Source: Clostridia bacterium (GTDB lineage: Bacteria > Bacillota > Clostridia > Oscillospirales > CAG-382). From it: DNA of 13,533 nucleotides. The DNA is taken from NCBI GenBank assembly GCA_017560285.1, contig JAFYOG010000008.1:1-13533 (forward strand), written 5' to 3'. Each line of letters opens with the position of its first letter. The first letter of the stretch is position 1. Under the pieces are notes generated by a model. That model ran no database searches and had not been told where the DNA came from. It saw only the letters and a list, made by a program, of their open reading frames with translations. The position numbers and the translations under genes are program-made. Positions 1 to 5,481 of this stretch are shown in pieces.

Positions 1-15
1 AAACCCGTCTGCTTC

Positions 16-92
16 TGGCACGCCGCAAGGGATTCGAACCCCTGACCTACTGGTTCGTAGCCAGTTACTCTATCCAGCTGAGCTAGCGGCGC
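16..92 (-). tRNA. tRNA-Arg (anticodon ACG)
   Basis: Read on the minus strand this folds as a complete cloverleaf: a 7-bp acceptor stem (GCGCCGC with GCGGCGT, one terminal G-U pair), a D arm GCTC/GAGT, an anticodon stem ACTGG/CCAGT with loop CTACGAA, and a T arm AGGGG/CCCTT with the TTCGAAT loop. The anticodon is ACG, read as ICG after deamination, so it decodes CGN arginine codons. The 3' CCA is encoded in the DNA, as is common in Clostridia. Acceptor and anticodon stems are intact, so it should be functional. It has its own strong promoter just upstream. Confidence 0.96.
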
Positions 93-94
93 AT

Positions 95-133
95 ATTCGC
101 AACAAGTAAAATATATCACAAACAGTTGCGAAT
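95..133. repeat. 9-bp inverted repeat around the tRNA-Arg promoter
   Basis: ATTCGCAAC at 95-103 and GTTGCGAAT at 125-133 are perfect reverse complements separated by 21 bp. One arm touches the -35 box of the tRNA promoter and the other covers the expected transcription start, with the -10 box between them. The layout suits a dimeric DNA-binding protein, but no regulator is known for it and chance cannot be excluded. Confidence 0.6.
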
Positions 134-138
134 GTCAA
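110..138 (-). promoter_or_regulatory. Promoter of tRNA-Arg
   Basis: Minus-strand -35 box TTGACA (138-133, a perfect match) and -10 box TATATT (115-110) are separated by exactly 17 bp. Transcription should start near 103, about 11 nt before the tRNA 5' end. The preceding gene (stop codon at 161) has no visible terminator before this promoter, so some read-through into the tRNA is possible. Confidence 0.75.
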
Positions 139-160
139 TAGATAATTTTATTTTTTTAGT

Positions 161-1456
161 TTATTCTTCGGGATTCTCGAATTCATAGGGTTCTGTGTCG
201 TTTATAGGATCGGAAGATTTTTTCTTTTTAAATATCAACAAAACCGCAATGCCTGCGCCTACGAGAAGCACCGCTATAATACTTATTACCACGTAAAGCG
301 TGGTATTATCGTCTTTGGAGACATATTCATCCGGAGTAGGAATAGGATCCCCTCTGCCGTACTCGGGATCGGGATGCGAAAGATCGTCGCTATAATTTGT
401 GTCCGTATCGTATTCATTAGGTGCCTTTACGGGAATTTCTACGATTTGAGTCGTTCCGCAATATTCGCAGACAACCTGCATCGATCCCGTTTCGATTTCG
501 GTTGAATCGAAGATTATGTAATCGAAAATAAAATTGTGGTCGAGCTTACCTGTATATACGTATTCCGGCACGGAACCGCATTCTATACAGTAACGCACTT
601 GACAACCTTGAAAACAGCAGGTTGGTTCTGATTGAATAATCCAGTTGTCATCGTAAGTGTGCGTGCTATATATTATTTTTTCTTCCGTATCGCCGCATAT
701 GGTACACGCCCGCGTTTCCAAACCGTCCGAATAGCATGTAGGACTTAATACGACGGTCCATTGTTCTTCGAAAAGGTGTTCGGTTTTGGGCATTATTTCT
801 TCTTCTGTCATACCGCACGTGGCACAAACGCGCTTTTGCATACCTTCCCAATAGCAGTTGGGTTGGACATTTACCTGCCATTCGCCATAAGCGTGTCCCG
901 TTGCGGGTATATCTTGAGTTTCGGTATATTTGCAAACAACGCAGCTTCTTGATATCGAGCCTGCTTCCGTACAAGACTGTGTTTTCGTGGCGGTCCATTC
1001 GGAAAAAGAATGTGCTTTGCACATAACGTTTACGGTTGTGGTTGCAGAAGCCGTACCCACGTTTGACGAGCCGTTTTTAAATTTAAAACTAACTTGGATC
1101 TTTTGTTCGCTTGAAGGGGAGTTCCCTTTTACCGTAAAGCTGAAAACGGTACCGTTTAACGAGGTTTTTTCCGAAAATGCTATTACTCCGTACCCGTTAG
1201 ATACGGCAAAATCGTTAATAACACCCTTATTTTCCCATTGGCCGGAAACAAGCGAAAGCCCATCGTCAAGCGTTATATTAACCAGAGCAGAGGTTACGTA
1301 GGGCGCATTGCTGAGGCTTACCGTAAATGTTGTTGCGCCGTCTTTAATTTCGGTCTGTGAAGGATTAATTGAAACAACGGTGTTTGACGCAAATGCGGCA
1401 ACCGAGAGACCTAACGTCAAAACCAAGCATATTAATATACATAACGTATTTTTCAT
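161..1456 (-). CDS. Membrane-anchored surface protein with cohesin-like domain and five Cys/His repeats
   Basis: 431 aa. Signal peptide at about 1-24 (AFAS/N). Residues 26-145 form a beta-rich domain resembling cohesin/CBM2-3-like folds (pattern VVSINPSQTEIKDGATTFTV..., then ITLDDGLSLVSG). Residues 149-342 hold five repeats of about 39 aa. The first four follow C-x9-C-x2-C with a His 11-13 residues later (C162/C172/C175/H188, C201/C211/C214/H227, C241/C251/C254/H266, C280/C290/C293/H307). The fifth keeps only C330 and C333. An acidic, Pro-rich linker (345-383) precedes a transmembrane helix (386-409) and a KKKK cytoplasmic tail, so the bulk of the protein is outside. The start has an AGAGAG ribosome site. 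The gene follows the dockerin gene by 15 nt in one operon. The repeat type is common in clostridial surface proteins and its function is unknown. The cohesin assignment rests on pattern only; binding to the neighbouring dockerin is inference. Confidence 0.85.
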   Translation of the reverse strand: MKNTLCILICLVLTLGLSVAAFASNTVVSINPSQTEIKDGATTFTVSLSNAPYVTSALVNITLDDGLSLVSGQWENKGVINDFAVSNGYGVIAFSEKTSLNGTVFSFTVKGNSPSSEQKIQVSFKFKNGSSNVGTASATTTVNVMCKAHSFSEWTATKTQSCTEAGSISRSCVVCKYTETQDIPATGHAYGEWQVNVQPNCYWEGMQKRVCATCGMTEEEIMPKTEHLFEEQWTVVLSPTCYSDGLETRACTICGDTEEKIIYSTHTYDDNWIIQSEPTCCFQGCQVRYCIECGSVPEYVYTGKLDHNFIFDYIIFDSTEIETGSMQVVCEYCGTTQIVEIPVKAPNEYDTDTNYSDDLSHPDPEYGRGDPIPTPDEYVSKDDNTTLYVVISIIAVLLVGAGIAVLLIFKKKKSSDPINDTEPYEFENPEE

Positions 1457-1471
1457 TTTAATCTCTCTTTT

Positions 1472-2326
1472 TTAATTTATGGGATAAAGGTCGGGCAAGA
1501 AGGTATGATAAAGCAGATGGGTTGCATCCTTTTCACTAACCGTGCCGTCGCCGTTAAAATCGCAATACTGATTTAAAGTATAATCACCCGGAGTTACGGT
1601 GTGGTAGAAAAGGTGCACTGCATCACCGTCGGTAACGCCGCTGCGACCGTCGATATCACCAATCGTATGCGCTTTTACCCCGAAACCGGAGCAGGTCGAG
1701 CATTTTTGGGAAGTGGTTACATAACCGTTTGTGCAGTTGCCGCAGGTATTAGAGAAATAACCTTTGCCGCTGCAAGACGTGCATTTTTTCGAAACACTGA
1801 CTTCCCTATAACCATCACCGCTGCAAGTGGGGCAATCTACAGTGGTTGTACCTGTTGCTTCATATCGGGTTCCTTTTCCGTTGCAGCTGGAACAGGTAAC
1901 GTGTTGTGTTACACCGTAGGTGCAATAATAGCACTTGGACTGATAAGAGTTAAGCTCGATACCGCAAATACCGCAACGTCTCCAACTTCCGGCACCCGAG
2001 CAGCTACTGCAGGTTCTTGATGTATATTCGGTTTTGGTTGTCCTACCGGTACCTCTACAGGTAGAACAACTTTGGGTTTCGGTATAATAACCGTCGTAGC
2101 CGTCGCCGCCGCATTTAGAACATCCGGATTTTATGGCCCCTGAACCGTAACATTGTGTGCATGAATTGGATTTGGTTGTTGTTCCATTGCCATTGCAATA
2201 ATCGCACTTGTCCGGCGTATAAGCACCGACAGTACTGCTGCGCGCATCGTTTGCCGAGGCAACTACGGCAGAAAACAAAGTTGACAACAGCATGGTGCAT
2301 AAAACCGCCAATAATACTTTTTTCAT
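1472..2326 (-). CDS. Secreted DnaJ-type zinc-finger repeat protein with C-terminal dockerin
   Basis: 284 aa. Signal peptide at 1-25 (VVASA/N). Residues 41-216 contain twelve CxxC pairs. Nine are perfect CxxCxGxG (from residues 41, 56, 69, 87, 106, 145, 165, 182 and 209), the signature of the DnaJ central zinc-finger domain; those at 118, 132 and 195 are degenerate. There is no J domain and no DnaJ C-terminal domain, so this is not a chaperone of the usual kind. Residues 222-281 are a type I dockerin. The first loop is DIDGRSGVTDGDA, with Arg where a Ca ligand is usual; the second is canonical, DFNGDGTVSEKDA, and both are followed by an LxYHT-type helix. DnaJ itself has four such motifs, so this array is about three times longer. 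The start is set by AAGGAG 9 nt upstream. It is the first gene of an operon with the cohesin-like protein and is probably controlled by the divergent XRE protein. Outside the cell the cysteines could bind zinc or form disulfides; which is not known. Confidence 0.9.
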   Translation of the reverse strand: MKKVLLAVLCTMLLSTLFSAVVASANDARSSTVGAYTPDKCDYCNGNGTTTKSNSCTQCYGSGAIKSGCSKCGGDGYDGYYTETQSCSTCRGTGRTTKTEYTSRTCSSCSGAGSWRRCGICGIELNSYQSKCYYCTYGVTQHVTCSSCNGKGTRYEATGTTTVDCPTCSGDGYREVSVSKKCTSCSGKGYFSNTCGNCTNGYVTTSQKCSTCSGFGVKAHTIGDIDGRSGVTDGDAVHLFYHTVTPGDYTLNQYCDFNGDGTVSEKDATHLLYHTFLPDLYPIN

Positions 2327-2371
2327 TAGTTATCTCCTTTTGCATTTGTATATTATGGGTTATCTTTAAAG

Positions 2372-2400
2372 ATTTTAACCTATTTTAGGTTATTTGTCAA
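2372..2400 (-). promoter_or_regulatory. Promoter of the dockerin/cohesin-like operon
   Basis: Minus-strand -35 box TTGACA (2400-2395) and -10 box TAAAAT (2377-2372) with a 17-bp spacer. The spacer is almost entirely filled by a perfect palindrome (2376-2392), so a bound protein would block RNA polymerase directly. The expected start, near 2365, leaves a leader of about 40 nt before the ATG at 2326. Confidence 0.78.
2376..2392. promoter_or_regulatory. Operator palindrome (O1), probable XRE repressor site
   Basis: TAACCTATTTTAGGTTA: perfect 7-bp arms around a 3-bp centre, located between the -35 and -10 boxes of the minus-strand operon promoter. The size and symmetry suit a dimeric lambda-repressor-like HTH protein, and such a gene is transcribed divergently from this intergenic region. 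That the product of 2465-2674 binds here is inference. Confidence 0.72.
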
Positions 2401-2417
2401 TGCTCTGTTTTAGGCTA
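2401..2417. promoter_or_regulatory. Second, degenerate operator copy (O2)
   Basis: TGCTCTGTTTTAGGCTA keeps the TTT centre and 6 of 7 positions of the right arm of O1 but only 3 of 7 of the left arm. It lies exactly 25 bp from O1, just upstream of the -10 candidates for the divergent regulator gene. It could serve autoregulation of that gene. Confidence 0.45.
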
Positions 2418-2420
2418 ATG

Positions 2421-2436
2421 TATAATGTTGTATAAT
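2421..2436 (+). promoter_or_regulatory. Candidate -10 boxes for the XRE regulator gene
   Basis: Two perfect TATAAT hexamers lie 10 bp apart (2421-2426 and 2431-2436), both upstream of the ATG at 2465. Neither has a good -35 box at 16-18 bp; the degenerate operator O2 occupies that position. A weak promoter of this kind would suit a low-level autoregulated repressor. Confidence 0.5.
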
Positions 2437-2464
2437 ATTGTTGATAAACTTATGGGGCGTTAGT

Positions 2465-2674
2465 ATGTATAAACGTATAAGGGATTTGCGCGAGGATAAG
2501 GATTTGAACCAAACCCAAGTTGCAAAGATGTTGGGAATGTCCCAAACGGGATACAGCAAATACGAAACGGGGGAAAACGATATTCCCACCGCTATATTAA
2601 TTAAGCTTGCGCGGTTTTACGGCACCAGCGTGGATTATTTGCTTGGCGAAACTGATAAAAAGGAACGGAAGTAG
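2465..2674 (+). CDS. Small XRE-family HTH transcriptional regulator
   Basis: 69 aa from the ATG at 2465, nearly all of it one lambda-repressor-like HTH domain: IRDLREDKDLNQTQVAKML is followed by the recognition region GMSQTGYSKYETGEN and by LIKLARFYGTSVDYLLGET, the usual end of such domains. No effector or dimerisation domain is present, so it resembles SinR/Xre-type minimal repressors. An in-frame TTG at 2438 would extend it by nine residues, but that codon overlaps the -10 region; the ATG with GGGG about 7 nt upstream is preferred. It is divergent from the dockerin/cohesin-like operon across 138 bp containing an operator palindrome, so it is probably that operon's regulator. A terminator follows directly. 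Confidence 0.88.
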   Translation: MYKRIRDLREDKDLNQTQVAKMLGMSQTGYSKYETGENDIPTAILIKLARFYGTSVDYLLGETDKKERK

Positions 2675-2694
2675 GTTTACTGCTTCCCTTTTTT
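2667..2694 (+). terminator. Rho-independent terminator of the XRE gene
   Basis: GGAAGTA (2667-2673) pairs with TGCTTCC (2681-2687, one G-U) around a 7-nt loop and is followed by CTTTTTT. The stem begins inside the last codons of the XRE gene. On the minus strand a T5 run also follows the stem after a few bases, so it may serve the converging gene that ends at 2693. Confidence 0.7.
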
Positions 2695-3553
2695 ATTTCC
2701 ATTCTTTATAGTCTATACCCTGCTCTATGGCAAATCGGTGGGCATAGCTTCCCTGCTTTGCAACGATGGTTACGGGGAATTCTATTATCTTTGGCAGACC
2801 TAAGGGCGATACCTTTATTTCGGTATAATTTTCGGGTATATAATATTCTGCTTTTTTGTTTTGACCCATAAAGGTTAAAGGGGCTATTATATTTGCTTCG
2901 CAGGGCAATATTTCGGCAAAGGCTCCGCAATGTACCGCCAACAGTGTTTTGGTTTGCTTATTATAAATACAGTCGCTTTCGGATTTGTAGATTTCGTTTT
3001 CGGAAAAGCGAAGCCGTTTTAGGCTCTTGCACCCCGCAAAAACACCTATACCGAAATTTGTTACGGTGTTTGGAACGGTTATTCTTTGGTTATCGCTGCC
3101 TAACGAGGTTAGCATAAACGCCATATTTCCTATTTCTTTTAAGCCTTGGGGAAGGTCTATATAGGTTAATCCGCTATCAGAGAATGCGTGATGCTTTATT
3201 TGCTCTACGCTTTGGGGGATTTTTATATATGTAAATCTGCAAGGGTTTTCGCTTTCCATACCGCAAATACCGCTAAAGGCGTGGTGGTCGATGGTTTTTA
3301 TACTGCCGTCGGCAGGTATTGTGCTGTTATAACAGCCTAAAACCACACTGTTTTGGGTTGTATCCACAAGGCAATTACCTATTGATTTATATATAGGGTT
3401 GCCTGACTCGACGGTGATAGTTTCTCTTTCGTCTGCAAATATACACAGGCTTTCGTAAGCATCGGGAGAAATTCCCACGCAATCCTTTGGAATAACGATA
3501 TTTTTATAATCGGCAAAATCGGTAACGTAGTTATGCCTGTTTAATTTTGTCAT
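2693..3553 (-). CDS. BspA-like leucine-rich-repeat protein without signal peptide
   Basis: 286 aa. Irregular LRR_5 (BspA-type) repeats, for example TYIKIPQSVEQIKHHAFSDS (108-127), YIDLPQGLKEIGNMAFM (131-147) and ITVPNTVTNFGIGVFAGCKS (158-177). The C-terminal QGSYAHRFAIEQGIDYK resembles the usual closing motif of this family. Residues 47-93 (ESGNPIYKSIGNCLVD...) form the island typical of clostridial BspA proteins. No signal peptide, transmembrane helix or anchor is visible, so the protein is probably cytoplasmic unless exported by another route. This differs from the surface BspA protein encoded at 6238-7416. The start lies in GGGGGCATTATG, a poor ribosome site; a minus-strand TATAAT at 3585-3580 may be its -10 box, with no clear -35. 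Binding partner unknown. Confidence 0.82.
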   Translation of the reverse strand: MTKLNRHNYVTDFADYKNIVIPKDCVGISPDAYESLCIFADERETITVESGNPIYKSIGNCLVDTTQNSVVLGCYNSTIPADGSIKTIDHHAFSGICGMESENPCRFTYIKIPQSVEQIKHHAFSDSGLTYIDLPQGLKEIGNMAFMLTSLGSDNQRITVPNTVTNFGIGVFAGCKSLKRLRFSENEIYKSESDCIYNKQTKTLLAVHCGAFAEILPCEANIIAPLTFMGQNKKAEYYIPENYTEIKVSPLGLPKIIEFPVTIVAKQGSYAHRFAIEQGIDYKEWK

Positions 3554-3606
3554 AATGCCCCCAAAATGTATTTTTTATAATTATACAGCCCCAAAAATAA
3601 AAAGTC

Positions 3607-3623
3607 CTATGCAGAAAGCATAG
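3607..3623. repeat. Inverted repeat abutting the kinase-operon promoter
   Basis: CTATGC (3607-3612) and GCATAG (3618-3623) are perfect 6-bp arms around AGAAA. The right arm ends at the base before the -35 box of the plus-strand promoter. It could be an activator or repressor site, or part of the divergent leader. No T run follows, so a terminator is unlikely. Confidence 0.45.
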
Positions 3624-3652
3624 TTGAAATATTTTTTCAGATGTGTTATTAT
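3624..3652 (+). promoter_or_regulatory. Promoter of the HTH/sensor/kinase operon
   Basis: -35 box TTGAAA (3624-3629) and -10 box TATTAT (3647-3652) with a 17-bp spacer. Expected start near 3659, about 20 nt before the ATG at 3679, with AAAGGA as ribosome site in the leader. Confidence 0.72.
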
Positions 3653-3678
3653 TATAAAAAACATAAAGGAAATGCGTT

Positions 3679-4101
3679 ATGGAAAAGGACACCCAAAGGA
3701 TTGTAGAGGAGCTTATGCTCTCGGACAGCTTTAAAAGCTTTTATAACGAGAATAAGGATTATTTTGTAAGCGGCAACCTTGCCAACCTTTTGGCAGAGCT
3801 TTTGGAAGAAAAGGGGTTAAAAAAATCTGCGGTTATACGGAAATCGGAATTAAACGAGATTTACGCTTACCAGATTTTTTCGGGCGTTCGCGTGCCCGAG
3901 CGTAACAAGCTTTTGGCGTTGGCTGTTGGTATGGGTTTGAACATAGACGAGGTACAAAGGCTTTTAAAGTGCGCGGGGTACAGCCTGCTTTACGCAAAGC
4001 TACCCTTTGACAGCGTGGTTCTTTATGGGATTTGCAACGGGCTATCGGTTGTAGAGGTAAACGAGCTTTTGTATAAATATGATTTGGAGACCTTAGGATG
4101 A
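3679..4101 (+). CDS. XRE/HTH-fold protein, first gene of the kinase operon
   Basis: 140 aa, no signal peptide. Residues 33-100 match a divergent lambda-repressor-like HTH fold: LANLLAELLEEKGLKKSAVIRKSELN, then YQIFSGVRVPERNKLLALAVGMGLNIDEVQRLLKCAGY. The C-terminus (107-139, LPFDSVVLYGICNGLSVVEVNELL) is a conserved-looking helical tail rather than a known sensor domain. The start has AAAGGA about 8 nt upstream. The stop overlaps the next start (ATGA), indicating translational coupling. Sharing an operon with a kinase suggests that it may be a kinase substrate or the output of the signalling system; I recall similar HTH and kinase pairings from clostridial genomes, not from a search. Whether it binds DNA is not shown by the sequence. 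Confidence 0.82.
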   Translation: MEKDTQRIVEELMLSDSFKSFYNENKDYFVSGNLANLLAELLEEKGLKKSAVIRKSELNEIYAYQIFSGVRVPERNKLLALAVGMGLNIDEVQRLLKCAGYSLLYAKLPFDSVVLYGICNGLSVVEVNELLYKYDLETLG

Positions 4102-5471
4102 AAAAATGTCCGTTTTGTAATGCCGACATTGAGGATTCTGCGCAATTTTGTCTGTATTGTATGCAGACACTGAACGTAAAAGAGCAGATTATACCGCATA
4201 AAAAGAACAGACTTTATTGGATACCGATTGTTCCGATAGCGGTTTTGATTTTGGTGTTACTGTTAACCAACCTGCAGGGGGCGCCCGAGGATGAAAGTCA
4301 TATAACTTCGCAACCGTCTTCGATGGATGCGATAACCGACGACAAGTCTTTTGACCATTCTGAATTTACGTCCTCTGCGCCGTCTTCGAACACCGAACAA
4401 TCAGGGGCAACTGACGAATCGAAAGCGCCTACTTCTGAAGATTTTTCGGACAATTCCGCCGAGGTTTCCAAGCCTGTGATAGAGGACAACTCCGACGATA
4501 ATTCGAAGGACGTTTCGGATAACTCTACCGAGGTTTCCAAGCCCGTTATTAACGATAATTCAAACGATAATTCCAAGGAAAATTCGGACAACTCCACCGA
4601 GGTTTCCAAGCCCGTTATTAACGATAATTCAAACGATAATTCCAAGGAAAATTCGGACAACTCCACCGAGGTTTCCAAGCCCGTTATTAACGATAATTCA
4701 GAGGATAATTCCAAGGATATCTCTGATAATTCCACCGAGGTTTCCAAGCCTGTTATTAACGATAATTCAAGCGACGTATCGTCAGAGGAATCTTCGGACG
4801 AATCTTCGGACGAATCTTCGGATGCTACCTCTGTACCCCACGAGCACAGCTTTACGGAGCAGGTTGCCTGGGGGAAATATTTGAAAACCGAAGCAGATTG
4901 CAACAATGCCGCTACTTTTTATTATTCGTGTACCTGCGGAGAAAAGGGCACCGAATCCTTCACCTGGGGCTCTGAAAAGCATGATATTGTTACGGAAATG
5001 GGTTACGACTCCACCTGTGTTCAAAGTGGTTTTACCGCTAAAAACTACTGTTCTTTATGCGGTCTTGTTACTCTTCAGCGTAAAGAAATACAACCAACTG
5101 GCCATTCTTTTGAGCTTTGTGTTGATACCCCTAAATGTTTTGATTGTGATGTGAGCGCCACCACTACCATTATATGTCCGGAATTTCCTACCGTTATAGA
5201 CGGTACTTTTGAAATCACTCACGGCAGATATAGAATTAAAGAGACAGTTGACGGCCAATGGAAAATCAGTTTCATCTTTGAATTTACAAATATCTCTTCC
5301 GAAACCACCTTCCACTGCCCCAACGTAAGCTTTTTGGGAGTAGCGCAAGGCACTTCCAAATATGAACCCATGGAGCCCGACGCGGGCGTGCACCCCGGTA
5401 AATCGGGCGTTCTTTTGGCTACTGTAATATGTTCCGACCCCAACGGTACTTACACATTGGTGTTTGAATGA
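4098..5471 (+). CDS. Zinc-ribbon membrane protein with repeat linker and external Cys-rich domain (putative sensor)
   Basis: 457 aa. Residues 1-21 form a zinc ribbon (C4-x2-C7 and C18-x2-C21). One transmembrane helix (40-58) follows, with Lys/Arg just before it, so the ribbon is cytoplasmic and the rest external. Residues 65-245 are a Ser/Asp/Asn-rich linker containing five 23-aa repeats (motif STEVSKPVINDNS) and three ESSD units. Residues 250-350 carry two copies of the Cys/His repeat also seen in the protein at 161-1456 (for example C307, C318-SL-C321, then GH335-336). Residues 360-457 look like a beta-sandwich domain (WKISFIFEFTNIS...GKSGVLLATV) of the kind found in DUF4352-like proteins; this is a weak assignment. 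The start overlaps the HTH gene stop and the kinase follows after 10 nt. Topology and context suggest that it senses an external signal and connects it to the kinase; this is inference. Confidence 0.85.
   Translation: MKKCPFCNADIEDSAQFCLYCMQTLNVKEQIIPHKKNRLYWIPIVPIAVLILVLLLTNLQGAPEDESHITSQPSSMDAITDDKSFDHSEFTSSAPSSNTEQSGATDESKAPTSEDFSDNSAEVSKPVIEDNSDDNSKDVSDNSTEVSKPVINDNSNDNSKENSDNSTEVSKPVINDNSNDNSKENSDNSTEVSKPVINDNSEDNSKDISDNSTEVSKPVINDNSSDVSSEESSDESSDESSDATSVPHEHSFTEQVAWGKYLKTEADCNNAATFYYSCTCGEKGTESFTWGSEKHDIVTEMGYDSTCVQSGFTAKNYCSLCGLVTLQRKEIQPTGHSFELCVDTPKCFDCDVSATTTIICPEFPTVIDGTFEITHGRYRIKETVDGQWKISFIFEFTNISSETTFHCPNVSFLGVAQGTSKYEPMEPDAGVHPGKSGVLLATVICSDPNGTYTLVFE
4461..4779 (+). repeat. 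Tandem 69-bp in-frame repeats, five copies
   Basis: The landmark GAGGTTTCCAAGCC recurs at 4461, 4530, 4599, 4668 and 4737, exactly 69 bp apart, encoding 23-aa linker units. The units 4530-4598 and 4599-4667 look identical at DNA level, which points to recent duplication. The fifth unit is partial and runs into a different Ser/Asp stretch. Copy-number changes would keep the frame and alter linker length only. Confidence 0.9.
4788..4823 (+). repeat. Three tandem 12-bp repeats (ESSD)
   Basis: GAATCTTCGGAC occurs twice (4788-4799, 4800-4811) and once with a final T (4812-4823). It encodes Glu-Ser-Ser-Asp units at the end of the linker of the putative sensor. Confidence 0.85.
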
Positions 5472-5481
5472 GGTGTGGTGT

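Noticed and set aside
1472..2326. Annotation as the chaperone DnaJ
   Set aside because: There is no J domain or HPD motif and no DnaJ C-terminal domain, and the protein has a signal peptide and a dockerin; only the zinc-finger motif is shared.
161..2326. A cellulosome locus
   Set aside because: No glycoside hydrolase, scaffoldin or multiple cohesins are present; the dockerin and cohesin-like modules belong to Cys-rich non-enzymatic proteins.
2438..2464. A TTG start for the XRE regulator
   Set aside because: It overlaps the likely promoter -10 region and has no ribosome site; the ATG at 2465 begins directly at the HTH domain.
3607..3623. The CTATGC/GCATAG hairpin as a terminator
   Set aside because: No gene ends immediately upstream on the plus strand and no adjacent T run follows on either strand; position next to the -35 box favours a regulatory site.
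4461..4823. Regularly spaced repeats as a possible CRISPR array
   Set aside because: Units are directly adjacent, in frame, without unique spacers, and code for protein linker.
4298..4906. A 202-codon minus-strand frame rich in Leu, Glu and Ser
   Set aside because: It mirrors the repetitive linker of the plus-strand sensor gene; its repeats are the complement of that gene's repeats.
5464..5481. A TTG start for the kinase
   Set aside because: It lies inside the end of the preceding gene, while the ATG at 5482 has GAGGTG 6 nt upstream.
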